This document shows, piece by piece, positions 7,544 through 14,139 of a DNA stretch of 30,822 nt. Position 1 is the first letter of the stretch; every line of letters begins with the position of its first letter. The DNA is from DATLXH01 sp035576005 (lineage in GTDB: Bacteria; Acidobacteriota; Thermoanaerobaculia; Gp7-AA8), in contig DATLXH010000134.1 in NCBI GenBank assembly GCA_035576005.1, positions 1 to 30,822 on the forward strand. Direction: 5' to 3'. A program made the position numbers and the translations under genes. The notes beneath the pieces are model-generated. The model worked only from the letters and a program-made list of their open reading frames with translations, was not told where the DNA came from and did no database searches.

Positions 7544-7999
7544 ATGCGTCCACAGACGTCACGGATGAGATGGGGCGCCTTCGTGCTCCTTGTTGCGGTC
7601 ATGCATTTTGCGTGGGAACTGGCGCACAGTCCCTTGTTCGCTTCGATGCAGGGTTTGCCGGTCCTTTCGGCCACGCTGCTTTGCGCCCGCGCAACACTGG
7701 GCGATCTGGTGATTACGGCGTTTGCTTTCGTCTTAGCCGCGGTAGCGGCACGGAGCTTTCACTGGCCGGCAAAGAAGCGACTGGCGTCTGCTGCGGCAGT
7801 ATTCGTTCTGATCGGAATCGCGGTCACAGCAGGCTATGAAATCTTCGCAATACGGACCGGCAGGTGGCAATACTCGGAGTCGATGCCGACGATCTTCGGG
7901 ATCGGTCTGTCGCCGCTTCTGCAATGGCTGTTGCTGCCGCTCGTGGAAATCGCCGCGTTCCGATTTCTCTGGAGGCCAGAGCCAGGCGGTCCTGTTTAG
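7544..7999 (+). CDS. Four-helix integral membrane protein, unknown
   Basis: This is a 151-residue protein with about four predicted transmembrane segments (near residues 10-28, 50-70, 80-100 and 118-142). A ribosome binding site (taggaga) lies 6-7 bases before ATG 7544 and overlaps the stop of the Met-rich lipoprotein, so the two are co-transcribed. Conserved-looking polar residues sit in the membrane: HFAWELAHSPLF in helix 1, the GYE motif after helix 3, and a W-Q-Y-S-E-S-MPTIFGIGLSPLLQW segment. His/Trp/Glu/His in helix 1 could be a metal or haem site. I do not recognise a named family. Confidence 0.7.
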   Translation: MRPQTSRMRWGAFVLLVAVMHFAWELAHSPLFASMQGLPVLSATLLCARATLGDLVITAFAFVLAAVAARSFHWPAKKRLASAAAVFVLIGIAVTAGYEIFAIRTGRWQYSESMPTIFGIGLSPLLQWLLLPLVEIAAFRFLWRPEPGGPV

Positions 8000-8068
8000 T
8001 CGGTACCGGAGTTGAACTGGTCGTGGGGCGTGAGTCACAACACGGGCCCTTGCCGCGAGCGCACTCCA

Positions 8069-8647
8069 CTAAGGTCGCGGAGGCGGCCTCAGCCCGGCCA
8101 TCGTGACGGCGACGAGCCGGCGAACCGCGGCTTTCGATGGCAGGCTGCTGGCGGCTGTTAGAGCGTGTAAACAGTAGCTCGCAAGCTCTTCCGGCGCGAC
8201 ATCATCCCGAAGGTCTCCAGCCTGTGCGCCCTCGGTCAGCAGGTCCCGGATGAAGTGGAGGAGCTGATGCTGCGCCCGAGCTACGTGCGCCCCGCGATGA
8301 AGGAGGGCCGCGAGCTCGGTGTCGTGGTGCTCATGGGATATGAGCGCGAAAGCTTCGAGCACGGCCTCGAGCCGAACGCCGGCATCTCCGGGTTTGTCCC
8401 GGACCCTGGCAAGAAGTTCGAGGTGTCCTGTGACCTGACGCTCATGCCAGGCGGCCAGGATCGACATGACGTCCGGGAAATACTTGTATAGCGTCGCTCG
8501 ACCGATGCCGGTCTCCTTCGCGATCTGCGACATCGTCACCGATGCCAGCCCGTGCCCGGCCACCAGGGACGCAGTAGCGTCCAGCGTCGCGGCGTGCACC
8601 GCACGGCGGTGCGCCTCGATCGTATTGTTCCAAAGTTTCGGCACCAC
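8069..8647 (-). CDS. TetR/AcrR-family transcriptional regulator
   Basis: This is a 192-residue TetR-type repressor. The N-terminal helix-turn-helix is clear: LDATASLVAGHGLASVTMSQIAKETGIGRATLYKYFPD (about residues 22-59), with the usual recognition helix ending TLYKYF. The C-terminal ligand domain is helical and His-rich (SHEHHDTELAALLHRGAHVARAQHQLLHFIRD), which would suit a metal or small-ligand sensor, though this is only suggestive. The start is a GTG at 8647, preceded by a second overlapping GTG option and no strong ribosome binding site. It diverges from the small membrane-protein genes at 8722, and the 74-base spacer holds a promoter and inverted repeats, so it probably represses that unit and itself. 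Confidence 0.88.
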   Translation of the reverse strand: MVPKLWNNTIEAHRRAVHAATLDATASLVAGHGLASVTMSQIAKETGIGRATLYKYFPDVMSILAAWHERQVTGHLELLARVRDKPGDAGVRLEAVLEAFALISHEHHDTELAALLHRGAHVARAQHQLLHFIRDLLTEGAQAGDLRDDVAPEELASYCLHALTAASSLPSKAAVRRLVAVTMAGLRPPPRP

Positions 8648-8670
8648 CCCAGTATACGTAGTGACAACGT

Positions 8671-8706
8671 CGAGACATGATGAATTGACATCGACATAGT
8701 GTCTCG
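8671..8706. promoter_or_regulatory. Candidate TetR operator (inverted repeat CGAGACA / TGTCTCG)
   Basis: CGAGACA at 8671-8677 and TGTCTCG at 8700-8706 form a perfect inverted repeat separated by 22 bases. It overlaps the -35 box and spacer of the promoter for 8722. GACAT is also repeated three times inside it. Binding here would block both divergent genes. Confidence 0.5.
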
Positions 8707-8714
8707 AATAAGAT
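8685..8714 (+). promoter_or_regulatory. Sigma-70-like promoter, probably leaderless transcript
   Basis: A perfect -35 box TTGACA (8685-8690) is followed by an 18-base spacer and TAAGAT (8709-8714) as -10. The expected start of transcription falls at or within a base or two of the ATG at 8722, and no Shine-Dalgarno sequence precedes that ATG. This suggests a leaderless mRNA. Confidence 0.6.
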
Positions 8715-8721
8715 TCCTACG

Positions 8722-8919
8722 ATGCAGGCGAACCGCAACAACGACGCAGGAGGGCAGCAGAGCACTCCGCCATGGGTGAAGGTGTTCGCGGCCATTGCGA
8801 TCCTGATAGTCCTGCTGTTTGTGCTATCGCTCCTGTTCGGCGGTGGCAACCACGGCCCGGGCCGCCACAAACCTGCCGGACTCGGCGAGCTCACGACATC
8901 TGAACCTGTACGCGGATGA
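8722..8919 (+). CDS. Small single-pass membrane protein, unknown
   Basis: This is a 65-residue protein: a polar N-terminus rich in Asn and Gln, one strong transmembrane helix (WVKVFAAIAILIVLLFVLSLL, about residues 18-38), then a Gly/His/Pro-rich tail (GGGNHGPGRHKP). It is the first gene after the divergent TetR promoter and overlaps the next gene by ATGA (8916-8919), so it is coupled to it. I do not recognise the family. Small peptides of this layout are often placed ahead of predicted membrane proteins, but no function is assigned. Confidence 0.65.
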   Translation: MQANRNNDAGGQQSTPPWVKVFAAIAILIVLLFVLSLLFGGGNHGPGRHKPAGLGELTTSEPVRG

Positions 8920-9446
8920 CGATGACGCCACTCGTGCGTAAGTTCGCGCTGATTGCGCACATCGTTTCCTCGATCGGTTGGATGGGCGCGGCCGCTGTGT
9001 ATCTCGCGCTCGCCGTCGCCGCTCTGACCAGCAAGAACGTGCAGACCGTGCGGGCCACGTATCTGGCGATGGAGTTGGCCGCGTGGTACGTCATCGTTCC
9101 CTCGAGTCTGGCCTCGCTGCTTACCGGGCTCATCGTCTCCCTGGGCACCGTGTGGGGCTTGTTCCGGCACTACTGGGTCATTTTCAAACTGTTTCTGAAC
9201 CTGTTCGCCATCACGATTCTCCTCATGTACATACAATCCATCGGCTCATTTGCAAGGATGGCAGGAAAGGAGACCCTGTCGAGCGCCGATCTGAGTCTGC
9301 TCAGGCGTCCCACGCACGTCGTCCATACGAGTGGCGCGCTGCTGGTGCTGCTCATTGCGACCACACTATCGGTCTATAAACCACAGGGCGTGACCCCGTA
9401 CGGGATCCGCAAACGACGCGAGGAGCGTGCAGCGCAGGCAACCTGA
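8916..9446 (+). CDS. Integral membrane protein, DUF2269-like
   Basis: This is a 176-residue protein with four predicted helices (about 8-32, 50-75, 85-110, 132-152). The first helix carries FALIAHIVSSIGWMGAAAVYLAL, and the last is preceded by RRPTHVVHTSGALLVLL; conserved His in helices of this type resemble those of DUF2269 and related small cytochrome-b/CopD-like membrane proteins. The C-terminus is basic and cytoplasmic (RKRREERA). ATG 8916 overlaps the stop of the upstream small gene. With the divergent TetR gene it forms a self-contained regulated unit; the inducer and function are unknown. Confidence 0.7.
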   Translation: MTMTPLVRKFALIAHIVSSIGWMGAAAVYLALAVAALTSKNVQTVRATYLAMELAAWYVIVPSSLASLLTGLIVSLGTVWGLFRHYWVIFKLFLNLFAITILLMYIQSIGSFARMAGKETLSSADLSLLRRPTHVVHTSGALLVLLIATTLSVYKPQGVTPYGIRKRREERAAQAT

Positions 9447-9476
9447 GAATCGCTCCTGCTTGCGCTCGGTCACCGT

Positions 9477-9568
9477 CATCCCGATTCCGCACTTGACCCT
9501 CGAACTGTTCAAGGTTTTGGCTGATGAATCGGCGACGCCTGATTAAGTGCAACCTTGTGATCGGGATG
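9477..9568. repeat. Long imperfect inverted repeat before the DUF4198 gene
   Basis: CATCCCGAT and GCACTT at 9477-9494 are mirrored by AAGTGC and ATCGGGATG at 9545-9568. The pairing blocks enclose about 50 bases. The structure ends 23 bases before the start at 9592, so it could be a terminator of the upstream unit, a regulatory fold, or a small repeat element. Confidence 0.35.
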
Positions 9569-9591
9569 CATCCGCGTGCGAGAATAGCCAC

Positions 9592-10434
9592 ATGATGCGT
9601 ATCCGGCCCTCGCTACCGCTGCTTGTTACGATGATCTTCGCGACCCCTCTGATCGCACACGATACCTGGCTCGCGCCGGGCCAGTTCCGTGCAGCCCGAC
9701 CGGGGCGCGTCACGCTGTCACTCTCGAGCGGCATGGAATTCCCGAAGCTCGATCACGCCATCGCCGCCGATCGCGTCGAGACGGCGAGATGGCGTTCGTC
9801 GCGCGGAACCGGCACTCTCCCGGCAGGTACGACAGGAGCACAAGCGCTCGAGTTTCGTGCGGATGCAGGCCCAGGTGTGACGGCTTTCTCTGTCGTGCTT
9901 CACCCGCGCCCGTCCAAGCTTAAACGCGAGCAGGTACGCGAGTACGTGCACCATCTCGGGATTCCCAACGCCGATGCCGTCTATGCGGAATGGGAGCGTT
10001 CGTCCACCATGGAGGAGACCGGCTATCGCTACATGAAGTACGCGAAGACATTCGTTCGCACAGGGGCCGCCGGCCGGGCACGTGTCTGGACCGAGCCGGT
10101 CGGAATGCGTCTGGAGCTCGTGCCGCGGAATGATCCGACCTCTCTCGTTTCCGGCGCCACTCTCGAGGTTCTGCTCCTCGGTCGAGGCAGGCCTCTCCCG
10201 CATTACCCGGTGACGCTGGTCCAGGAAGGTGCAAATGAGCCGATCGCGTCCAAGACGGACTCCGAGGGCCGCGTACGTCTCGCTCTGTCGAATGCCGGGC
10301 GGTCCATGCTCCGCGCGACGACGCTCGAGGCGTCGGCACAGAACGCGACGGCATGGGACGTTCACTTCACGACGCTGACCTTCAACGTCGCGCCGCGGGG
10401 GAATGACATTCCCGGAGACAGAGGTGATCCATGA
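9592..10434 (+). CDS. Periplasmic DUF4198 protein (metal-uptake associated)
   Basis: This is a protein of about 280 residues. ATG 9592 (or the adjacent ATG 9595) gives a signal peptide ending ...ATPLIA, and the mature protein begins with HDTWLAP, a typical DUF4198 N-terminus with an exposed His that is often a metal ligand. The following sequence is mostly beta: WLAPGQFRAARPGRVTLSLSSG, then a helical insert (REQVREYVHHLGIPNADAVYAEWERS), and then an Ig-like domain (LEVLLLGRGRPLPHYPVTLV...SKTDSEGRVRLAL). DUF4198 proteins accompany nickel/cobalt transport and other metal systems. Neighbours with Met-rich, copper-storage and CDF-like features fit metal handling, though the metal is not defined. 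Confidence 0.8.
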   Translation: MMRIRPSLPLLVTMIFATPLIAHDTWLAPGQFRAARPGRVTLSLSSGMEFPKLDHAIAADRVETARWRSSRGTGTLPAGTTGAQALEFRADAGPGVTAFSVVLHPRPSKLKREQVREYVHHLGIPNADAVYAEWERSSTMEETGYRYMKYAKTFVRTGAAGRARVWTEPVGMRLELVPRNDPTSLVSGATLEVLLLGRGRPLPHYPVTLVQEGANEPIASKTDSEGRVRLALSNAGRSMLRATTLEASAQNATAWDVHFTTLTFNVAPRGNDIPGDRGDP

Positions 10435-10460
10435 CAAATTTCCCTGCTTCGCTCGGACTC

Positions 10461-10600
10461 ACGACGGCAGGACGTGATCGTGACGCTCAGTTGCTGTAGA
10501 ACGTTGCCGACCGGACGATTAAAGCAACCGCGATCGTGCCCAGGAGCGCTACCTCGAGGAGGCGCTAGATTCTCGAGGCAGGAGCGAACGTCTTCCCTGG
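10461..10600. repeat. Dispersed two-module repeat, copy 2 (module A inverted)
   Basis: 10461-10518 is the reverse complement of module A at 5635-5692 with only a few differences (for example the reverse complement reads tcgtccggtcggcaacgttc). 10557-10600 matches module B at 5693-5735 in direct orientation (ggaggcgc, agattctcgaggcaggagc, cttccctg). A 38-base unrelated spacer separates them. The stretch 10435-10712 has no convincing gene. Confidence 0.7.
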
Positions 10601-10712
10601 CGACATCAGCAACCGTAACGAACCCTGCCTGAGGAATGTCGATCGATCCGGCACGCGCAGGCCAGGGCGCACACCTGCCCGGTGTCCTCATGGGCGAGTA
10701 GAACGCGAGGAA

Positions 10713-11327
10713 TTACCGCGCGATTAAAGTCCGACAGTCATCGCACTGTTTTCCGCGGACGGCTTCCAAACCTTCTTTCACGATGATCGGCACCATCACA
10801 AGCGCGGCCAGCGGGTCGGCCCACCACCAGCCGGCGAATGCGTTCAGCAGCAAGCCGCCCAGCAGAATTGCGGACAGGTAGGTGCAGATCTGCGTCTGAG
10901 TGGCGTCGGCGTTCAGGGCCGCGCTACCGATCGACCGCGCCACACGCCGTTTCGCGCGTACCAGAAGCGGCATCACTACAACCGACACAGCCGCCAGAAC
11001 GATGCCGACAACGCTCTCATCGGGTGCTTCACGGCGGACCAGCGATTTCACGGCGTCAACCGTGACGTAGAGACCCAGGACGAGAAACGAGATGCCGACG
11101 ATTCTCAAAGCGCGCCGCTCGATCCATTCCCGACGGCTCTCATCAGCGTCGCTGTAGAGACGCCAGAGAAGCACGCATCCGGATAAGACCTCGATCGCGC
11201 TGTCGAAGCCAAAACCCACGAGAGCTACACTTCCGGCGACAAGGCCTGACGCGATTGCGATCAGCCCCTCGAGACTGTTGTAGCCCACCGTGAAGTACTC
11301 CAGTCGGCGGCCACGTCTGACCTGCAT
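10713..11327 (-). CDS. Short CDF-type cation transporter
   Basis: This is a 204-residue membrane protein of the cation diffusion facilitator superfamily, short form without the usual C-terminal cytoplasmic domain. ATG 11327 has a good ribosome binding site (gaggagcgaccg). Seen: YNSLEGLIAIASGLVAGSVALVGFGFDSAIEVLSG (helices 1-2 with the Asp of the metal site), DADESRREWIERRALRIVG in the loop, helix 5 with ALNADATQTQICTYLSAI (the second Asp), GWWWADPLAALVM, and a terminal CDDC that could bind metal. CDF proteins export divalent cations such as zinc, cobalt or iron. The DUF305-like gene lies 36 bases upstream on the same strand. Confidence 0.88.
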   Translation of the reverse strand: MQVRRGRRLEYFTVGYNSLEGLIAIASGLVAGSVALVGFGFDSAIEVLSGCVLLWRLYSDADESRREWIERRALRIVGISFLVLGLYVTVDAVKSLVRREAPDESVVGIVLAAVSVVVMPLLVRAKRRVARSIGSAALNADATQTQICTYLSAILLGGLLLNAFAGWWWADPLAALVMVPIIVKEGLEAVRGKQCDDCRTLIAR

Positions 11328-11362
11328 CGGTCGCTCCTCGGGTGAGCGGAGAGGGGAGGCGG

Positions 11363-11794
11363 CTACTTCCACGCCACTGACCACTCGTGCAATTGCTGGA
11401 GCTCGATCGAAAACGTTCGCGACGCGGCATTCAGCACGTCGAGAGCCCCCTTGGATTTGACGTTCGCTGCCGCATCGTTTGCGTAGGTCAATGCACATTG
11501 TCTATGCGCGATCAGCGCATTCAGGACATTCTTATCCGAAGCCTGTGGAGCGATGGCAAAGTTACTCTGTGCGCAAGTCGGAAGCACAATCTGTCTGGGC
11601 TCGGTGCCGAAGGACGATCGCCACGCCTTGATCTCGTCGCTCCTCAGCGTGTGCGCGTGCAGAGCCTTCTCCGCAAACGCGCTCAACTCCTTCTGCCCGG
11701 TCCGAAACTTCGCCTGCTCCTCCCTCTCCCGCCGGGAGAGGGGAGCGCGCGTGATGCAGCCATCTGCTTCACATTCCATTGGATTACGATGCAT
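11363..11794 (-). pseudogene. DUF305-like protein, N-terminus replaced by a hairpin repeat
   Basis: This is a 143-codon frame. The C-terminal half resembles DUF305: SDKNVLNALIAHRQCALTYANDAA, with AHRQ where the family has an HH metal motif, and a final IELQQLHEWSVAWK that matches the usual EI..M..W..W ending. An earlier EIKAWRSSFGT block looks like the end of a first DUF305 repeat. The first ~30 codons (APLSRREREEQ) are translated from a CCCTCTCCC hairpin repeat (11722-11742), no signal peptide is present, and there is no ribosome binding site. So this is probably a 5'-truncated, decaying gene. DUF305 proteins are exported ferritin-like helical proteins often found with copper genes. Confidence 0.6.
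11722..11742. repeat. Fragment of the CCCTCTCCC hairpin repeat
   Basis: CCCTCTCCC and GGGAGAGGG, separated by three bases, form a perfect 9-bp hairpin of the family at 232-387. It lies inside the 5' part of the DUF305-like frame. A single arm of the same family is also present at 15229-15246. Confidence 0.6.
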
Positions 11795-11808
11795 TCAGAA
11801 GGCCATTG

Positions 11809-11886
11809 TCAGAGCCAGGCGAAACGCCCGAGGCTCAACTGGATGTGTGTGCCATTCTCGTTGGTTACAAAGTGAATCCCTTCCAT
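11809..11886 (-). pseudogene. Mini-ORF with an antitoxin-like N-terminus
   Basis: This is a 25-residue frame starting with MEGIHFVTNENG, preceded by aaaaggatacgtg (a good ribosome binding site). The first dozen residues resemble the start of small antitoxin-like proteins that read M-x-G-I-x-F-V-T-D-E-x-G; the rest (THIQLSLGRFAWL) does not follow the family and stops. I regard it as a truncated remnant. It sits between the alpha/beta hydrolase and the DUF305-like gene. Confidence 0.35.
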
Positions 11887-11947
11887 CACGTATCCTTTTG
11901 TGAGGGAGAACGATCGTTGCACGAGATCAAGCGCGTCTGATCACTGT

Positions 11948-12880
11948 TTACCCTCCTGGAGCACGAGCCGGCGATTCGAGAAGCTCGAGGAGGACTTCGT
12001 TTCCGGACGTGATGTAGCCCTGATGATCGACGGGAAGAACGACGACCTTCGCGCCCGTCGCAGCAGCAAGTTCCCGGATGCGCGGCAACGGGGTCACACG
12101 ATCTTGGGTACCGTGAACGAATGTGACCAATCGTCCCAGCTTCATGACTGGTGTTGCGATCGGTTTTGTCAGAAGGACATTCTGGATTGCGCCATTGATC
12201 GAAGGCCAGTCGTGCAGAACTGCGTCCTCCAACACCTCGGGGGAGTTCTTGCGCGCGAACTTTGGCAGGATTCGCCGAAACAACGGACGAAATGCGCCCA
12301 TGGTCAGACAGGCCTCCCGGGCGAGCAGTGGGTTGAGTGAGAACGCCGCTGCCAGTTCCGACATGTCGTGAATGCGCTCGCGCGCCTCGGACTCGTTTCG
12401 AAACACCGGCGCGCCGAGCAGGTAGACATCGCGCATTTCCCCGGGATAGCGTGCGGCATACTCCGCCGCAACGATTGCCCCGAAGGAGTGCGCCACGATG
12501 GTGACCTCGCGGGTCGCTCCTTCGGCGACGAGTGTGCGGCGTAACCACGCGAGATGATCCTCGAGTGCCGGCTCTTTGAGCGGCCAGGGCGATTGACCGA
12601 AACCGTAGAGATCCACATAGATCAGCCGGCGACTGATTCGGATCGACTGGAGCTTGTTTCCCCAGTACCTCGTCGACCCCTGAAGCCCCGCGATGAAAAC
12701 GATCGGAGGCCCTTTCCCTTCGACACGCCTGAAGAGCTCATCACCGAGGTATGCGCGCTTTCCTCGCTCCGATCGAATATTCGTCCAGGCCAGGACCTCG
12801 ACGAGGCCAAAGAACGCCGCAACGAAGAGAAGCGCTACGACGACGCCACGTTTCAACTTCCTTGCTGTCTTCCCGTTCAT
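11948..12880 (-). CDS. Alpha/beta hydrolase with N-terminal membrane anchor (paralogue 2)
   Basis: This is a 310-residue alpha/beta hydrolase. ATG 12880 is chosen over a TTG one codon earlier. A basic N-terminus is followed by a hydrophobic segment (about residues 12-31), suggesting a membrane anchor. Seen: PPIVFIAGLQGSTRYWG, the complete strand RRLIYVDLYGFGQSPWP that paralogue 1 lacks, nucleophile AHSFG (Ser132), LLGAPVFRNESEARERI, the acid region VHGTQDRVTP, and a His in VDHQGY near the C-terminus. This copy looks catalytically complete. It faces away from paralogue 1 (5916-6869), with the metal-related genes between them, and lies 48 bases after the copper-storage protein gene on the same strand. 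Confidence 0.85.
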   Translation of the reverse strand: MNGKTARKLKRGVVVALLFVAAFFGLVEVLAWTNIRSERGKRAYLGDELFRRVEGKGPPIVFIAGLQGSTRYWGNKLQSIRISRRLIYVDLYGFGQSPWPLKEPALEDHLAWLRRTLVAEGATREVTIVAHSFGAIVAAEYAARYPGEMRDVYLLGAPVFRNESEARERIHDMSELAAAFSLNPLLAREACLTMGAFRPLFRRILPKFARKNSPEVLEDAVLHDWPSINGAIQNVLLTKPIATPVMKLGRLVTFVHGTQDRVTPLPRIRELAAATGAKVVVLPVDHQGYITSGNEVLLELLESPARAPGG

Positions 12881-12929
12881 CAACGCGCTCGACGTTCAGT
12901 ACCTTCGTGCGCAGAGGCAACAAGTGACA

Positions 12930-13289
12930 TCAGGCCGACTTTGCCATTTTCCGACAGGACTCCGCACATCGCCGGCAGGCTTCCGCGCACCGCCGCAACA
13001 TATCGGCATGAGCACCCTTGTGCTGCGCGGCCATCCGCTCGCACTCATCGGCGCAGCGATCGCAGAGCTCCGCGCAACGATCGCAGACGTTGAAGTCGCT
13101 GCCGCGTGCCATCAGCTGAGCGTTGGTGATACAAACATCCGCGCAATCGCGGCAGAGCTGGATGCACTTCGCCATCCCCGGCATGTCCATGCGGACACAT
13201 TCGCCGAAGCACTCCTCGCATGACTTCGCACAATCCAGGCATGCCTTGATGCAACTCTCCATTTCCTTGTGCTGTTCCGTGTGACTCAT
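12930..13289 (-). CDS. Cytosolic copper-storage protein, Csp3/DUF326-type four-helix bundle
   Basis: This is a 119-residue protein containing 19 Cys, nearly all in CxxxC or CxxC spacing along four helices (CIKACLDCAKSCEECFGEC; CIQLCRDCADVC; CDRCAELCDRCADEC; CAEACRRCAESC). This is the pattern of Csp proteins, tetrameric helical bundles whose Cys-lined cores hold many Cu(I) ions. There is no Tat or Sec signal, so the cytosolic Csp3 type is likely. Several His and Met residues near the bundle ends (MSHTEQHKEMESC, MDMPGM) suit Cu(I) entry. ATG 13289 has ggagaatcctc upstream. It is probably transcribed together with the downstream hydrolase. Confidence 0.93.
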   Translation of the reverse strand: MSHTEQHKEMESCIKACLDCAKSCEECFGECVRMDMPGMAKCIQLCRDCADVCITNAQLMARGSDFNVCDRCAELCDRCADECERMAAQHKGAHADMLRRCAEACRRCAESCRKMAKSA

Positions 13290-13440
13290 GAGGATTCTCC
13301 TTTCATCGAGATTCGTTTGAGAGCGAAAAGGATGCAGACCGCGCGCCTGGACTGTTTCATGATGCTCAATGAGAAACGCGACCAAGAGCTCGCAGGTCGC
13401 CGCCCTATGCAAAAAGTTGCAGGCATGACCGTCTTTCCCT

Positions 13441-13476
13441 GTTTCTGGACCGCCTAACTAGTTCCTGTCCAGAAAC
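13441..13476. repeat. 10-bp perfect inverted repeat, possible IS terminus or terminator
   Basis: GTTTCTGGAC (13441-13450) and GTCCAGAAAC (13467-13476) are perfect inverses with a 16-base loop that itself contains AACTAGTT. It lies at the edge of the transposase remnant and could be the outer end of that insertion sequence. No copy of the motif was noticed at the other side. Confidence 0.45.
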
Positions 13477-13665
13477 GTGTGATATTGCGGAGCGCTGTTG
13501 CTGCAGCGAGTGTTTAGTGAGCCAGTGTAACTGTGAGTCGAGCCCAAACCAACGGCAAACCAGCAGAGTAAACCATGCTTGCCGGATCGTGAGGCGGCTC
13601 GAGGGAAAGCTTCCGCCAATCTGGTAGAACGAGTCCCGCTCGACGGCGACTTACACACGTTGGGT

Positions 13666-14139
13666 TTACGTCTGAAGCTGGTGACGTGCGATGACCAGAA
13701 GGTTGAACGATAGGACCGAGCTCCAGACATAGCTCTTGAATGAGCCAAATGATTTCCAGGTGCAGCGATCCAGGCCAAAGCTTCGTTTCAGAAACGAGAT
13801 CGTCGCTTCGATTCCCGCTCGAAAGTCCCGCAGCTTCCTGTAGACCCATGTGCTGCGAGCCATGTCGGGAATGGTTAGATTTCTGGCCTTGGTGAAGGCC
13901 ACGTCCTTCACACCTTTACTTTTGATCGCTTCGAGATTTGGCCGCGAGGTGAAGCCTCCGTCATAGGCCGCCTGGCGTGGTGCCTTGCCGGTGATCTCGA
14001 TGTGGCGGTCGATCATGGTTTCGGCCAGGGTTGAATCAGCCGGATTTCCGTCGAGTACTGTGCAGTCGAAAATGAGACTCGATTTCCCGGTGCTACCCGA
14101 TCTCGAAGGAAGGAACGCGGAGGGCCAGCCCGTAGTCAA
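13666..14139 (-). pseudogene. ISNCY-type transposase, C-terminal fragment
   Basis: The 157-codon frame carries the C-terminal part of an ISNCY-family DDE transposase: FDCTVLDGNPADSTLAE, ITGKAPRQAAYDGGFTS (containing a catalytic Asp), GVKDVAFTKARNL, and STWVYRKLRDFRAGIEATISFLKRSFGLDRCTWKSF (containing the catalytic Glu), ending SVLSFNLLVIARHQL. The N-terminal DNA-binding part is missing: similarity fails near 14100, where a plus-strand nuclease-like frame takes over. About 200 bases after the stop are non-coding, and the IS end is unclear (an inverted repeat lies at 13441-13476). Confidence 0.75.

Noticed and set aside
8442..9236. 264-codon minus-strand frame across the TetR 5' end and the small membrane genes
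   Set aside because: It covers the divergent promoter and runs opposite to two convincing membrane proteins; no family features.
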